A stretch of 64,000 bases of DNA from Triops longicaudatus (Eukaryota > Arthropoda > Branchiopoda > Notostraca > Triopsidae), in contig JAGQDJ010000081.1 of NCBI GenBank assembly GCA_022885665.1, positions 222,607 to 286,606 on the forward strand. Direction: 5' to 3'. Below the pieces are notes generated by a model. It ran no database searches and was not told where the DNA came from. It saw only the letters and a list, made by a program, of their open reading frames with translations. Each line of letters opens with the position of its first letter. The stretch's first letter is position 1. Both the position numbers and the translations under genes were made by a program. Positions 1 through 10,340 of this stretch are shown one piece after another.

Positions 1-117
1 CAATGTTGGGGGAAGTTCCCAATGTAGGAGAGGTATCAGAGAGACATTTTCTCGTACGCATTTTTTAACTGGCAAAATATCAATGATGTGTTGGAACTTA
101 TGCAACATCCTGTATAT
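1..117. mobile_element. possible mariner-like element terminus (partial)
   Basis: The strand complementary to positions 90-117 reads CAGGATGTTGCATAAGTTCC next to a TA, which resembles the terminal inverted repeats of mariner/Tc1 elements. Only one end would lie in the window; the rest would be to the left. No transposase coding is visible in these 117 bases. This is a resemblance only, with no second terminus to confirm it. Confidence 0.22.
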
Positions 118-701
118 CTCTATAATATCTAAATATTCTTTTTTTATAATTCAGTTAGGGGAAACATTCTTATTTGAGCGTTAGCGTCTCCGAAAAAGCG
201 AAACACTAGGTAAACGTAGAAGTTCGAAAAGAATGGTTGAAGTCTTTCGGGTTAAATCAGCGTTATATTACAAAAGAAGACGGAAAGTTTCGAGACATTG
301 TCGAATCTAGTTTAGTAGTCTTCATCTTTGCGATACCAACTACTGATGGGCAATTTCACAGGAGTTTTTATTCTGCACTCTTTGCTTGAAGTGTTTTTGG
401 AAACATTTTGCGTTTTTTATGGCTAGTGGGAATATAATTTTATATTAATGCTATATAATAATACTTAGAAAAAGTGGATGAATGTCTAATAAAATTGAAA
501 ATCACAATGTAAGAGAACCCAATAAAAATGCCCCGAAAAAATCGTCAACAAACTTTGATACAACAAAAGAACGCGAAATTGCAAAGCAATAAATAAATTA
601 ATAAACAGAAACAGCCAAAGAAAGGAAGAAAAGAAGAACTTGTAAAGCAAAGAAAATGATGTAAGTGTAAATAACAAAATGCAAAATTAAGTCCACATTA
701 C
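118..701. other. non-coding; presumed SZT2 intron
   Basis: This stretch is AT-rich and has no frame resembling the next part of SZT2 on either strand. The last visible SZT2 exon ends at a good donor at 702, so this is most likely the start of an intron whose next exon lies outside the window. Confidence 0.5.
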
Positions 702-3700
702 CTGACCAAAATCTTCTCCAATGGCTTTTGAAGTAAGATACAGCATCGCAGTTCCGAGCGTGGAGTCGGGCCAGTATTTGCACTGACATTCCGGTCTGAT
801 TCCTTGCTTCGTTGGCTCATGACCAAGGACCGAATCTTTTCCCGTAACTCGGCCACGATTTGGTTTCTGAGAACGCCGGGAGTTCCACCCAAAAATGCTA
901 GCTTAAGTATAACGCAAGGTGGTTTCGAAGTGATGCGAATTACGTAAAACGAGGTAGGAGGTCGCTCAGGTTCTCTGATACCCATGGTATACATTAGTTC
1001 TTCGCTCGGAATGAATCGAAAGTTTTATAACTCAGACAACTTACCCGTAGATGAAGCCAACGTACGAATGATTTTCCAGCAGAACGAATGACGATTGGTC
1101 CCTTAGTAAATTATTGAGTACTGCCGTTGCTTGTCGACATTGAACAGGGTGATAGCGGCCAGAGGTGTTGGGTAAATGCAAATAGCGTGGTAAGGGTCGA
1201 TCGTGTTCTAAAATGAGGCCGATGCGATGGATATGCAAGAATTTTTGCCAAATGGTCAGATCTAACATGAAAATGGGTTTCCAGAAGGACACAAACTGGG
1301 AGTAGGCAGCATCGTTGCCCGTCAGAGTAGGCATGGAAGCATTGGGTGGCAAGTAAAACAAGGGCACGCCACTCTTAATGCCTTCTGGGACCGTAAAAAA
1401 GAGCGAGCTCGAAGAAAATGAATGCAAATGGGCCAAAAATTGGTCAGATTGCGACAAGGTTTTGTAGAGCATCCAAAACTGGGTAACAATTGCCTGACGG
1501 TAAGGAGATTTGAACCGTTGCTTGACACACGTCACGTCATGCAAAAATTCGTACGGCCCTACAGAATACATCATGTCCAAAAAAGTGATTCTTCTGCCTG
1601 TTATACAACTTCTCATTTTTTTACCTTCTATTGCAATTTCGCACTGGACATTGCTGCGCGTTACAGGCCACTCAGCCCTTAAAGCGTATTCTACGTATAA
1701 TCCAGGTCTCCAGGGCAAAGTCAGCCGCACTTCCACAATATCGTTTTCAATCAATGCAACTTGCTATAAACATCCAAGAAAAAGTAATCCAAGATTCAGA
1801 AAATAGTCGTATAAAAAGAGTATTTTTATGTCTGTATTGTGTACCTTTATTGTGTAACCTTCTCGTAACCTGCAAGATAACACCGATGCCAGCGGTGTTA
1901 ATAACGTGTATTCCGACAGTTTCTTGCGCTCCCTGATCTGCGGAAGGCTCAGGAGACGAGGGTTTCTAACAAAAATCCAGTTAAAGATAATTAAGTTGTT
2001 GGCAACGAAAACTCAATAGCTCACTCTAGTTCCCATTCCGGTTTATCAGGCCTTGATGGGGGTACTTTCGCTCCGTATAACGGTTTCTGAAAACTCCATG
2101 CTAGAAAAGCTTTATGGTATACGTTCATGTCGTGTTCGTAGTTTGGTTCCTAGCAAATTATAATGCACAAAACCAAAAATTGAAGAGAATTTAAAAGGAA
2201 ATTACCAGTTCGGGGGCGGAACTTAAAAATGCCCCAAAAGTCGTCGAAGCAATGAACTCCAGCAAGTCAGACTGGGGTATGATACCGAAAGAGGCAAACG
2301 GATGGAAGGAAGACCCCAACTGAACAAACGAACACCCAATCGTGCTATTGCGCAGTTGGATCAAGAGTTTTTCTAGTGTAAACGCCTCAGCGGTACTGAA
2401 AGCTCCATCGGTTATCACAACAATCCCTGTAAGTATGTAGTTTACATCGAAAGTGTTATCTCCCACATACAGAATAACACCTTTTCCATACGAACGCAGC
2501 TAATGATTTAAAAAATGGACTTTATCTGTGCGCCTTGACCTGAATTGAACTTAACCTTTCAGTCGTTTAAAGCTGTCGTTGAGAAGACATGTTTAGGGCC
2601 CATAACATAAGGAGCTTGCATAGCTGAATTCGTTAACAGCAAAGCCACGCAGACAAACTTGTGGTAATTCAGTTTAGTGTAACTCAAGAGTGTTACCATC
2701 GTCAACCTTTATTTGAAAACACGATTAAATAAATTTGTAAAACTAATGCTAAATTCTTACGCATGTCGGGCTACTGTGAAAATGGAAAACGTCTCAATAT
2801 CGGAATATAAGTATACTAGTTTTTTTTTTTTTCAACACTTTGTCTAAGATCGTATTAAACGTGAGGACTTATTTTCATACGTGGTAAACTAAAATAGAAA
2901 AAAAAAATCTTGGTAAAAATTAAACCCACATGAATACTTCTACAATGATGCTAAATGGGGCGACATTCGTTTTGATTTTTGCAATCGTGAATGTAAAAAA
3001 TTGGCTCCATTTTAAATTTTACCAAGTAATTTTTCAGAAGTCTCAACGACATCACACGCGAAAGTTTAAATGGACATTTACTAGCTGAAAGTTTCTGTGA
3101 ATTGGTTAGAAATGTCAAAAAAAAAACACAATCACATGAGCTCTGCGTATTATTAGGGGTTATTGGTCATGGGCACTATACTCCCTTGTCGCCTAAGGTG
3201 GACAAGACAGCAGTGGATTTCAGAGCTAAGTGAATTTACCTGCACTGCTATTCTCGGGTAAGAGCTGCAGGGCTAAAATTCCGTGTCGGATCATACTAAC
3301 AAAAGTGGCATCGGGATTGGCTACAGGAATGTTGGGCACCACGATACTATTTTCGTTGCTTTGCTCAAAGAGACCACCCACCAAACGCTCCGACTCGGCC
3401 TGTAACAGAGAAAAGGAGCGTGGAAAAATATACATAATTCAAAGTCTTGACCACATTATTACGAATGCCTCACTTTAAAGGCTTCTTGTTGTTCGCAAAC
3501 AATCGAAGTTACAGATGCTACTTTGTACTCGCGTTTGACCAGCTGTCGCTCAATAAGCTCCATGAACAAGGGCAGGTTTGAAGGGGTAAGAAGCCATCCT
3601 TCAGCCAGAACCTAGTCATTCTTTGTTTCTAAATTCTTATCTTCGGTTAAAAAGAAAAAATAAACTTACTCGCTGACCATCGGGGATTAAATAAGGTGTA

Positions 3701-4516
3701 AAGGCAATAACTGTGACATGAATTGCAGGCTGAAAGAGTAACTGACTTCCAGGAACGACAAACTAAGATGTATATTTTTAAAAATTTGTTATTTCCACGA
3801 CATATTGTGAGAACAACGAAAGATGTGATAAAAGGTATGCATTAAATGCTCTAATGGTAACACAATACAAAGAGAATTAGAAAAACATTTTTTGACATGT
3901 TATAAGAATAAAAATGAATTATCGGAATTAGTGAACGAATTATACGTAAGAAAATCTCACCGGTCTGGTAATACCCTCCAAACATCGGCGCAGAGAAATC
4001 AGGATTTCGTCATATAGTACAGATCCTCTTTGAACATCCTTTCAACAAAAAACGCTTGGTAGGTTTATGAACAGTTAAGAATGCTTTAAGACATACCACA
4101 GTGGCAGCAGAGGGACTTAGATCTACGCAAAAGACCAAGCGATACGTATGTGAGAGAAAACTGATGGCTGTACTGGGTGTAATAATATAGCGATAGAGAT
4201 GACTAGTATCCGAGTCCCAGTCTGGGGGCGGATCTTGCGGTATAGCCGAAACAATGTCCAACTCTCCAGTGAAATTGTCCTTATAGAAAAAAAGACAAAT
4301 AATTATAATAATGAAAAAATACCAGAAAACATGTCACATTTCAACTACATAATAGACCAAGTGGCTTACCACGCAGTCTGCTTTAGGCACGTTAATGATG
4401 GAGTTGAGATGAAGGAAGTACCACTGGGCTCGGGCATTCCGAGATATTCTGTACTCCTTTTTCATAAGCAGATAAACATGCTCGGCTTCCAAGTCTGGAA
4501 TTTCTTCCACGTCCAT
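702..4516 (-). CDS. SZT2: KICSTOR complex protein SZT2, N-terminal part (3' end outside window)
   Basis: SZT2 is a very large protein (about 3,400 residues in human) of the KICSTOR complex, which brings GATOR1 to lysosomes and restrains TORC1 under nutrient limitation. About eleven exons on the minus strand read as its first ~600 residues. The start is the ATG at 4516 (MDVEEIPDLEAEHVYLLMKK), followed by YRISRN, as in vertebrate SZT2. Later exons carry LSPSAATV (~4100), GIVVITDG with LRNSTIGCSFVQLG (2206-2428), RLREGYTIK (~1840), KSGVPLFYLPP and ILEHDRPLPRYLH (1046-1754), and PPTSFYVIRITSKPP (702-1003). The last visible exon ends KPLEKILVR at a GT donor, so the gene continues leftward. The intron near 1003-1044 is only about 40 nt. 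No frameshift is seen. The identification is strong because conserved blocks occur in the right order over many exons. Confidence 0.9.
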
Positions 4517-5181
4517 TCTGTTCAAGTGTTTACCAAGCTACATAGCTATCAAAGAGAAATCACATCAATCCAAGACTCGGGTAGTGAAAAAAGTAGGTCA
4601 CCTGTTTGCGCGTAATTTATAAGCCGCCCCCTTTTCTTCTTTTTTTTCTAAGGCAGTGTGGCGATTACTTAGCTAAATTACATAAGACTTTATAACGTAG
4701 TATTACTTACTTTATTTGAGCCAATAAAAGCACTGCTTTTGCTTAAAAATACTTGACTATTATTTAGTTGAAGACTTGTTTTTCCCTAGTGTTGATAGCT
4801 AGCATAGGCACGTGCACATGTTGTGATCTTTTAATCAACACTACGAGCTACGACGGCTCTTTGCATAGGCTTAAAATGTTACTTAAAATATTGGTTTTTC
4901 ATTGTGTTCCTATACTGTTTAATTTTTAAATTTGTTTGAATTTATTTAACTTTTTAAAACTTTTAGAATTGTATTTATGAAAAATAATGGCATTTATCCG
5001 AATTTAGGGATTTGTAATCATTAGTAGTAATAGGCAGTAGGGTCTGAGAGTCTCCTAGCCGACAATGAATTTCATTTATGGAGCAACGCAAGAGATAACG
5101 GTTCGTAACCGATAAGATTTCTAATTGAAAAACATTTACTTTGCTTTAGATTAGAATTTCACAAAGGTTTGTTTATACAAA
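4517..5181. promoter_or_regulatory. divergent intergenic region between SZT2 and bestrophin
   Basis: These 665 bases separate the start codons of SZT2 (-) and the bestrophin gene (+), so they must hold both 5' UTRs and promoters. The sequence is AT-rich. I see no clear TATA box at a sensible distance from either start and no repeat structure. Confidence 0.5.
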
Positions 5182-7144
5182 ATGACTGTAAGTTACACAG
5201 AGGATTTGGCCACTTCGGGTGTATTTGGAACGTTCCCTATTTTAATTAGGTAATTGAGTTACAAAAGTAAAAAGTTGTCAATAATGAATTTGATATAAAT
5301 TTCTGTGCTTTAGATGGAGAGGGAGTCTCTACAAAGCGTTGTACCCCTGGATTATCATTTACATCGCTATATTTTATACCATTGCTTTGGTGTACGAATA
5401 TGCCTTCGAGGAATTGACGCAATTGTAAGTTTAATCGTATTCTCAATTACCTGACTGATTAATGGAAGCTTTGCGAGAATTTAACCTTGCGTTAAATATA
5501 TGTTAACCGTAGCTACAATGGGAATGAAAGCATTGTAAAATTCTAAACGAAAATCCATTTCGTTTTTATGTTTATTTTCCATAATCTTCATTCAGCGAAA
5601 GAAATTTCCTCCAATTTCTTCTCATCCTCGTTCTAACATTTCGAGTTTGACCCGGATCCTCAATTGAGCTAATTATCTGTTTCTACGCACTCTCGGTGAC
5701 AAATTATAAATATGATGAACTACGAAAACCAGGCGAGGTGTACGCGGAGATATGGATACCTTCTTTTTTTTTCTATGGTGTTTAAGTTTAACATTAAAAA
5801 TGCACTGGTTGATAATAATTGCTGTTTTGCAGTTATTTTGCAAGGATTGCTCGTCACTGCGCAGTGTATGTAGATAAAATCCCAGTAATTCTCATGCTTG
5901 GTTTCTACGTGAACATGTGTGTCAATCGTTGGTGGAACTGCTACACTGCATTGCCGGATACAAATCAAGCAATCGTCGCCGCTTACTATGTCTTCCGCAA
6001 TAATGTAATACGACAACGTTAGTACGATACAGTTGCCTGTGAAAAATTTTCCTTTTTGTTTGCAGGATGCAAACTCTCGACAGAAATGTAAAAAATTCTG
6101 CCGTTACGTAAAATGTTTCTGGGTAATGTCCCTGAGTGGAGTTGCGTCTGACTTGAAAAAGATATACCCTGACAACGAATCATTCGTTAGGCATGGTACG
6201 TAGGTTCGGCTACTTATTCTTCATTATTAATCAACTAGGAAGATAGCGCATTTGTAGTTTAATGAATCTTCTAAAGTAAAAATTTTTCTAGTAGTTCGTA
6301 AGGCACCGCTTTATAAAAATTTCTGCAGGATTGTTAACCAATGCAGACTTGAAGGCCCTCGTTGACGCCGAAAAATATATGGGACCGGGGCCTAAACCTT
6401 GGTTGATAATGTTGTGGGTTCGTCGCCTCATTCGGCATTCTCAAGTTATTGACCATCTTAATGACGTTGATGCCGGATTGCTAGCCAGTGTTTCGAAAGG
6501 TCTAAAAGGAAATTGTGGTAAAATCACCGGCAACTGTGCAACAATATTTCCGTTGATTGGATCGCAGGTAGGTGTTTTGTCTTTGCCGATTGCATTTAGA
6601 TTTCAGCTTTTGATCGAATTTTTTTTCCATAGCTTTGTATTTTCACCGTGCATACTTATGGATTACTTAGTTTGTTTGCCCAGCAATACAGCAACCCATT
6701 CCAGAGAGGCGGAATAAAACCAACTATGGCTGTAACAGATTTCTACATTCCTGTCTTCAGTTTTCTACCTGTAAAAAATATTGAAAAAAAAAGTTTTTAT
6801 TACTAAGATACTAAATCTTTCTTTCTTAAGTACGTATTGTACTACGGATGGTTACGAATGGGTCAGATCACTTTAAATCCCTTTGGTGACGATGATGACG
6901 ACATCAATATGCTGAGAGCTGCAGAGCAAAATTTCAAAGTAAAAAAGAAGTTTGCTTTTTTGTCTAAGCATTCCGATTTTTTTTTTCACATTGAATTATT
7001 TAACAGGCTGCTGATACAATTGCGCAGTACTTCGATTATCCTGATCTTTTAGACCTGAACAAAGTTCTGTTTGACGAAACAGGTTCCATTCGACCTTACT
7101 TTTACAAGTCAACTGAAACCGCGGCTTTCGAAATTGAGCATTAG
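5182..7144 (+). CDS. bestrophin family calcium-activated anion channel, short form
   Basis: Bestrophins are pentameric Ca2+-gated chloride/bicarbonate channels of plasma or ER membrane. Eight exons (5182-5249, 5314-5424, 5833-6004, 6066-6195, 6329-6567, 6633-6770, 6831-6938, 7007-7144) join in frame to 367 residues. Family marks in order: the start MTVSYT, WRGSLYK at the beginning of exon 2, LGFYVNMCVNRWWN (the conserved RWW segment) in exon 3, LTNADLKAL and PGPKPW in exon 5, and NPFGDDDDDIN in exon 7, the acidic Ca2+ clasp. The frame stops soon after the clasp, ending KSTETAAFEIEH, so the variable cytoplasmic tail that takes many animal bestrophins past 500 residues is nearly absent. The core is divergent: the segment between exons 2 and 3 lacks several residues found in vertebrate paralogues. 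A polyadenylation signal follows. Which paralogue it is cannot be said. Confidence 0.9.
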
Positions 7145-7259
7145 CCGAGAAAATAAGAAGTAAAATTGAAGTGTTTCTGCGTATTTGTGATTGTGGGAGA
7201 TAACCAGCAAATTTTGCCGTCCATAATGTTTCACCGTCCTGAACTACTGTCACCCCGGC

Positions 7260-7265
7260 AATAAA
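7260..7265 (+). terminator. polyadenylation signal of the bestrophin gene
   Basis: A canonical AATAAA lies 116 bases after the bestrophin stop codon and before the oppositely oriented SGT gene. Confidence 0.5.
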
Positions 7266-7509
7266 TTTAATTGTTGTACAACATAAGTTAAACCACTATA
7301 AAGGAAAATCTTTTATTAATCACAAAACCCTTTGAAAACAAAGAACAAAAAAGGCAGTCTACGTCAAGTTTTTTGTCATCTAAAGTCACACAAGGTACAT
7401 GGATTCAAACCGCGAACCTAGGTTTCACATAACACAACTTTGTCTAGACAGATGTATTCTTTCAACTCGGCGATCGGCACGCCAACAATAAGAAAAACTA
7501 CAAAAAAAA

Positions 7510-8740
7510 TTATTGAGTGGGAGGTTCTTCGCCCTCAGGGGGACCACCAGGGCCTCCCATTTGCTGTCGGAGCTGTTCGACCAACTCGGGGTTACTTTCC
7601 TGCATTTGCTGCGCCAATTGCTGTCCGCTGCATTCGAAAAAACAATTGTCCATATTATCTTAATTAAAATTACAATATTGTTCAAGGCAACTTACACTCG
7701 GAGCAAAGCATCTAGTCCACCTGCTTCAGATCCGCCGGTAGCACCAGACATTAGTTGACCCATCCTGCGTAGAGAAGAGACATGAAAAACGTCATTTGCA
7801 ATTCAGAAAGCTTTCAAGACGGCTTACAGATTCTGCATGGATGGATTCGATAGCATTTGCGTGGCCATATTCATAAGTCCAGGGTTGGACAGCAATCCTC
7901 CTAAGTCTGGCATACTGGGAACCCCGCCGGGCATACTTGGCCGGGCCTGCTTGAGTTTGTCTTCGGCTATCTTCAAATTACTGCGGTAGCTTTCGTTGTC
8001 TGGCTCTAGTTCCAATGCGCGTTGGTAACAGTTAAACGCTTCTCGATCTTGATCAAGGCTGGAGTATGCGAGTCTAGAAAAAGAATGGTTAGCTGCTTCG
8101 GGGCAATGGATCCGAAATGTTATGCTTCCTTACCCCATCCGGCCATACGCTTTGCTATACTTTGGATCAATGGTTATAGCCGTTTTGCAGTCTGCCAAGG
8201 CGAGGTCATGGTTGTTCATCTTACTGTGTGCAGCAGCCCGGTTGCAATAATAAACAGCATTACGACCATCTAACGCGATAGCTCTAAAGGTAAGGGTAAG
8301 TCAGACTTCAACTCTTTCCAGGGGCACCAAAACGTACTTTCCGTAGTAATCAATGGCGTCAGCATATTTTTCTGCCTTCATGAGATTATTGCCCTCATTC
8401 TTCAGCGCCTCAGCTTGAGCCTTCGACTCTGGTGAGGCTTCAGGGGGCAGTGAATCCGATGCCTATCCATGGATGAAATTATCAATGTAATGATAAATAG
8501 GGAGCGTGTCATGTCTAAGGTATATACTTGGTCTTTTTCTAATGCTTCCTGAAAGATATCAAGCAAGGACCGGGACAAACTTAGGCTTTCCGAGTCCTTA
8601 GGGTCGAGTGCAAAGGCGGTTTCAAGACATTGGACTGCCACTTCCAAGCTTTCCTGGGCATCACTGGACAAACCACCAAATTCTCGCTGTTCCGCCAGAA
8701 ACTGAACTACAGCCAAGGCAAGACGCTTTACGGTAGACAT
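7510..8740 (-). CDS. SGTA: small glutamine-rich TPR co-chaperone (SGT)
   Basis: SGT proteins bind Hsp70/Hsp90 by a TPR domain, BAG6/Get4-Get5 by the N-terminal dimerisation domain, and exposed hydrophobic segments by the C-terminus. They act in the cytosol in tail-anchored protein targeting and quality control. Six exons (8528-8740, 8338-8462, 8134-8283, 7828-8073, 7696-7764, 7510-7627) join exactly to 306 residues. The N-terminal domain shows GGLSSDAQESLEVAVQCLET. The TPR block runs from LKNEGNNLMKAEKY through YYCNRAAAHSK, YSKAYGRMG and ALELEPDNESYRSNLKIAE. The C-terminal region is Gly/Met/Gln-rich (GGLLSNPGLMNMATQML, then GQQLAQQMQ and NPELVEQLR). Length and order match the metazoan family (about 310 residues). 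Vertebrates have SGTA and SGTB; one copy is seen here, so the symbol is given at family level. Confidence 0.93.
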
Positions 8741-9174
8741 ATTTTCTCTCCCCGTACACCTGACAATTAAACTCAACGTGATTAAATCACGCTTAACATT
8801 CAACCTGGACTAATCCGCGATCCGCAACCATGGGATTCGTGATTCGAGTCGTAAACAAACATATATAGCCATCTATGCTGCAATGGTAAACCTTCTTCGT
8901 CTTGCCCCGTACAAAACCTCTTGTCGGCGGCTTTACATTATATGTGGAGTTGTTAGAATTAATTTAACGGAAAATACATTATGTAGTCTTTACGTGAAAA
9001 AATTCGAATGTTTTAAATATTTTTCAGCTATAACCAATATATTTTTTAATTAAAAGTTTCCAGCGCACCCTGTTGAGCAATATCAGAAATACGTTCCTTT
9101 CGCGTTAAGGTTGCCTCATGTCTGGTGCCCTAAACAAATCTGACGCACTTTTAATTCGCCAGATTTAAGCATCA
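8741..9174. promoter_or_regulatory. divergent intergenic region between SGT and TIM17
   Basis: This is a 434-base gap between two divergent housekeeping starts. No coding frame, TATA box at a convincing distance or repeat is visible. Confidence 0.4.
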
Positions 9175-9860
9175 ATGGAAGAATACGCCAGAGAACCATG
9201 GTAACTGATAATAATTTTGCATTGTATTGAGATTCATATGTAATTTTCGTAGCCCTATGCGCATTGTGGACGATTGTGGAGGTGCTTTTACCATGGGTGT
9301 TATCGGAGGTGGTATTTTCCAGAGTATCAAAGGTTTCAGAAATGCACCTAGTGTAAGTTTTCTAGCGAAAGTTATATGTTTCCGGATTAACCTTTTTTTT
9401 TCTTTTTGCTTTTAGGGTCTTTCAAGGAGAGCGTTAGGCAGCTTAACAGCTATCAAAGAAAGGGCGCCAGTCATTGGAGGCAATTTTGCGGTCTGGGGTG
9501 GCATGTTTTCCACAATCGACTGCACCCTGGTTTACCTCCGGAAGAAGGAAGATCCCTGGAATTCGATTATCAGTGGTGCGGCAACGGGAGGAATCTTAGC
9601 TGCACGAAGTAAGTTTGTATACTTTCGTGAAGTCAGCGATTACCTAACAATGGTTTTGTCGTCAAGATGGTGTCCCTGCAATGGCTGGGAGCGCACTTAT
9701 TGGAGGCGTACTGTTGGCGTTGATTGAAGGCGTAGGTATTATGCTTACAAGATTTTCGGCTGAACAGTTTAAACCCGTGAGTCCGCAAATGCAAATGGAA
9801 GACCCCTCACAGTTAGGCTCGGCCTCAGCACCGTTCGGAGCGCAACAGCAGTACCAATAA
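9175..9860 (+). CDS. TIMM17: mitochondrial import inner membrane translocase subunit TIM17
   Basis: TIM17 is a core membrane subunit of the TIM23 complex, which moves presequence proteins across the mitochondrial inner membrane. Four exons (9175-9200, 9253-9352, 9416-9608, 9667-9860) join exactly to 170 residues, the normal family length. The protein opens MEEYAREPCPMRIVDDCGG and shows the Tim17/22/23 glycine-rich segments GVIGGGIFQSIKGFRN, NFAVWGGMFSTIDC, KEDPWNSIISGAATGGILAAR and GSALIGGVLLALIEG, that is, four predicted transmembrane helices. The arginine-free, acidic C-terminal tail ends in AQQQYQ. The stop codon lies inside an AATAAA at 9856-9861, which may serve as the polyadenylation signal. 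No anomaly in the coding sequence. Confidence 0.96.
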
Positions 9861-10340
9861 AAGTGTATTTTTTAGTGTTCTGATTATTTCGTTACCAATT
9901 ACACAGTCAAAAGCCAAGCCATGTGAAAGAACTTGTGTTCGAATCACTATGGGACAAGTTTCTTTTTAATATGTCCTGGGTTCAACATGCGTTCTTGACT
10001 GGTTCTTCCGGAGTGCGATGCCATTACGCGACATTACTGTAAATTCTTGTTTACTGTTGCCTTGTAAAACGTCACTCCGATGCCCGACAAACTGTATAGA
10101 ACCCAAAGCCTCTTCGGTTACAAACAAAGGAATAAAACCTTTTTTCAAACAAACCAAAAAGGAATATGCGTTGGGGGGAATAAACATGGCAATAAAATTT
10201 CGCTTAAAATTTTGCTCTATAACAATAATTCTGATATTCTGAACAAGGGGGAAAAAACGAAACATATAAAACGTGTAAAAACATACTCAATGCGGGGATA
10301 TTGCAAAAAGTTTTGCATGACGCGCTTATATCAGGAATGC
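9861..10340. other. convergent intergenic region, 3' UTRs
   Basis: This gap lies between the TIM17 stop (+) and the IP3 receptor stop (-). It should hold the two 3' UTRs. No coding frame or repeat is supported. Confidence 0.4.

Noticed and set aside
9930..9965. GTTCGAATC resembling a tRNA B box
   Set aside because: No matching A box or cloverleaf around it. No tRNA or rRNA gene was found in the window.
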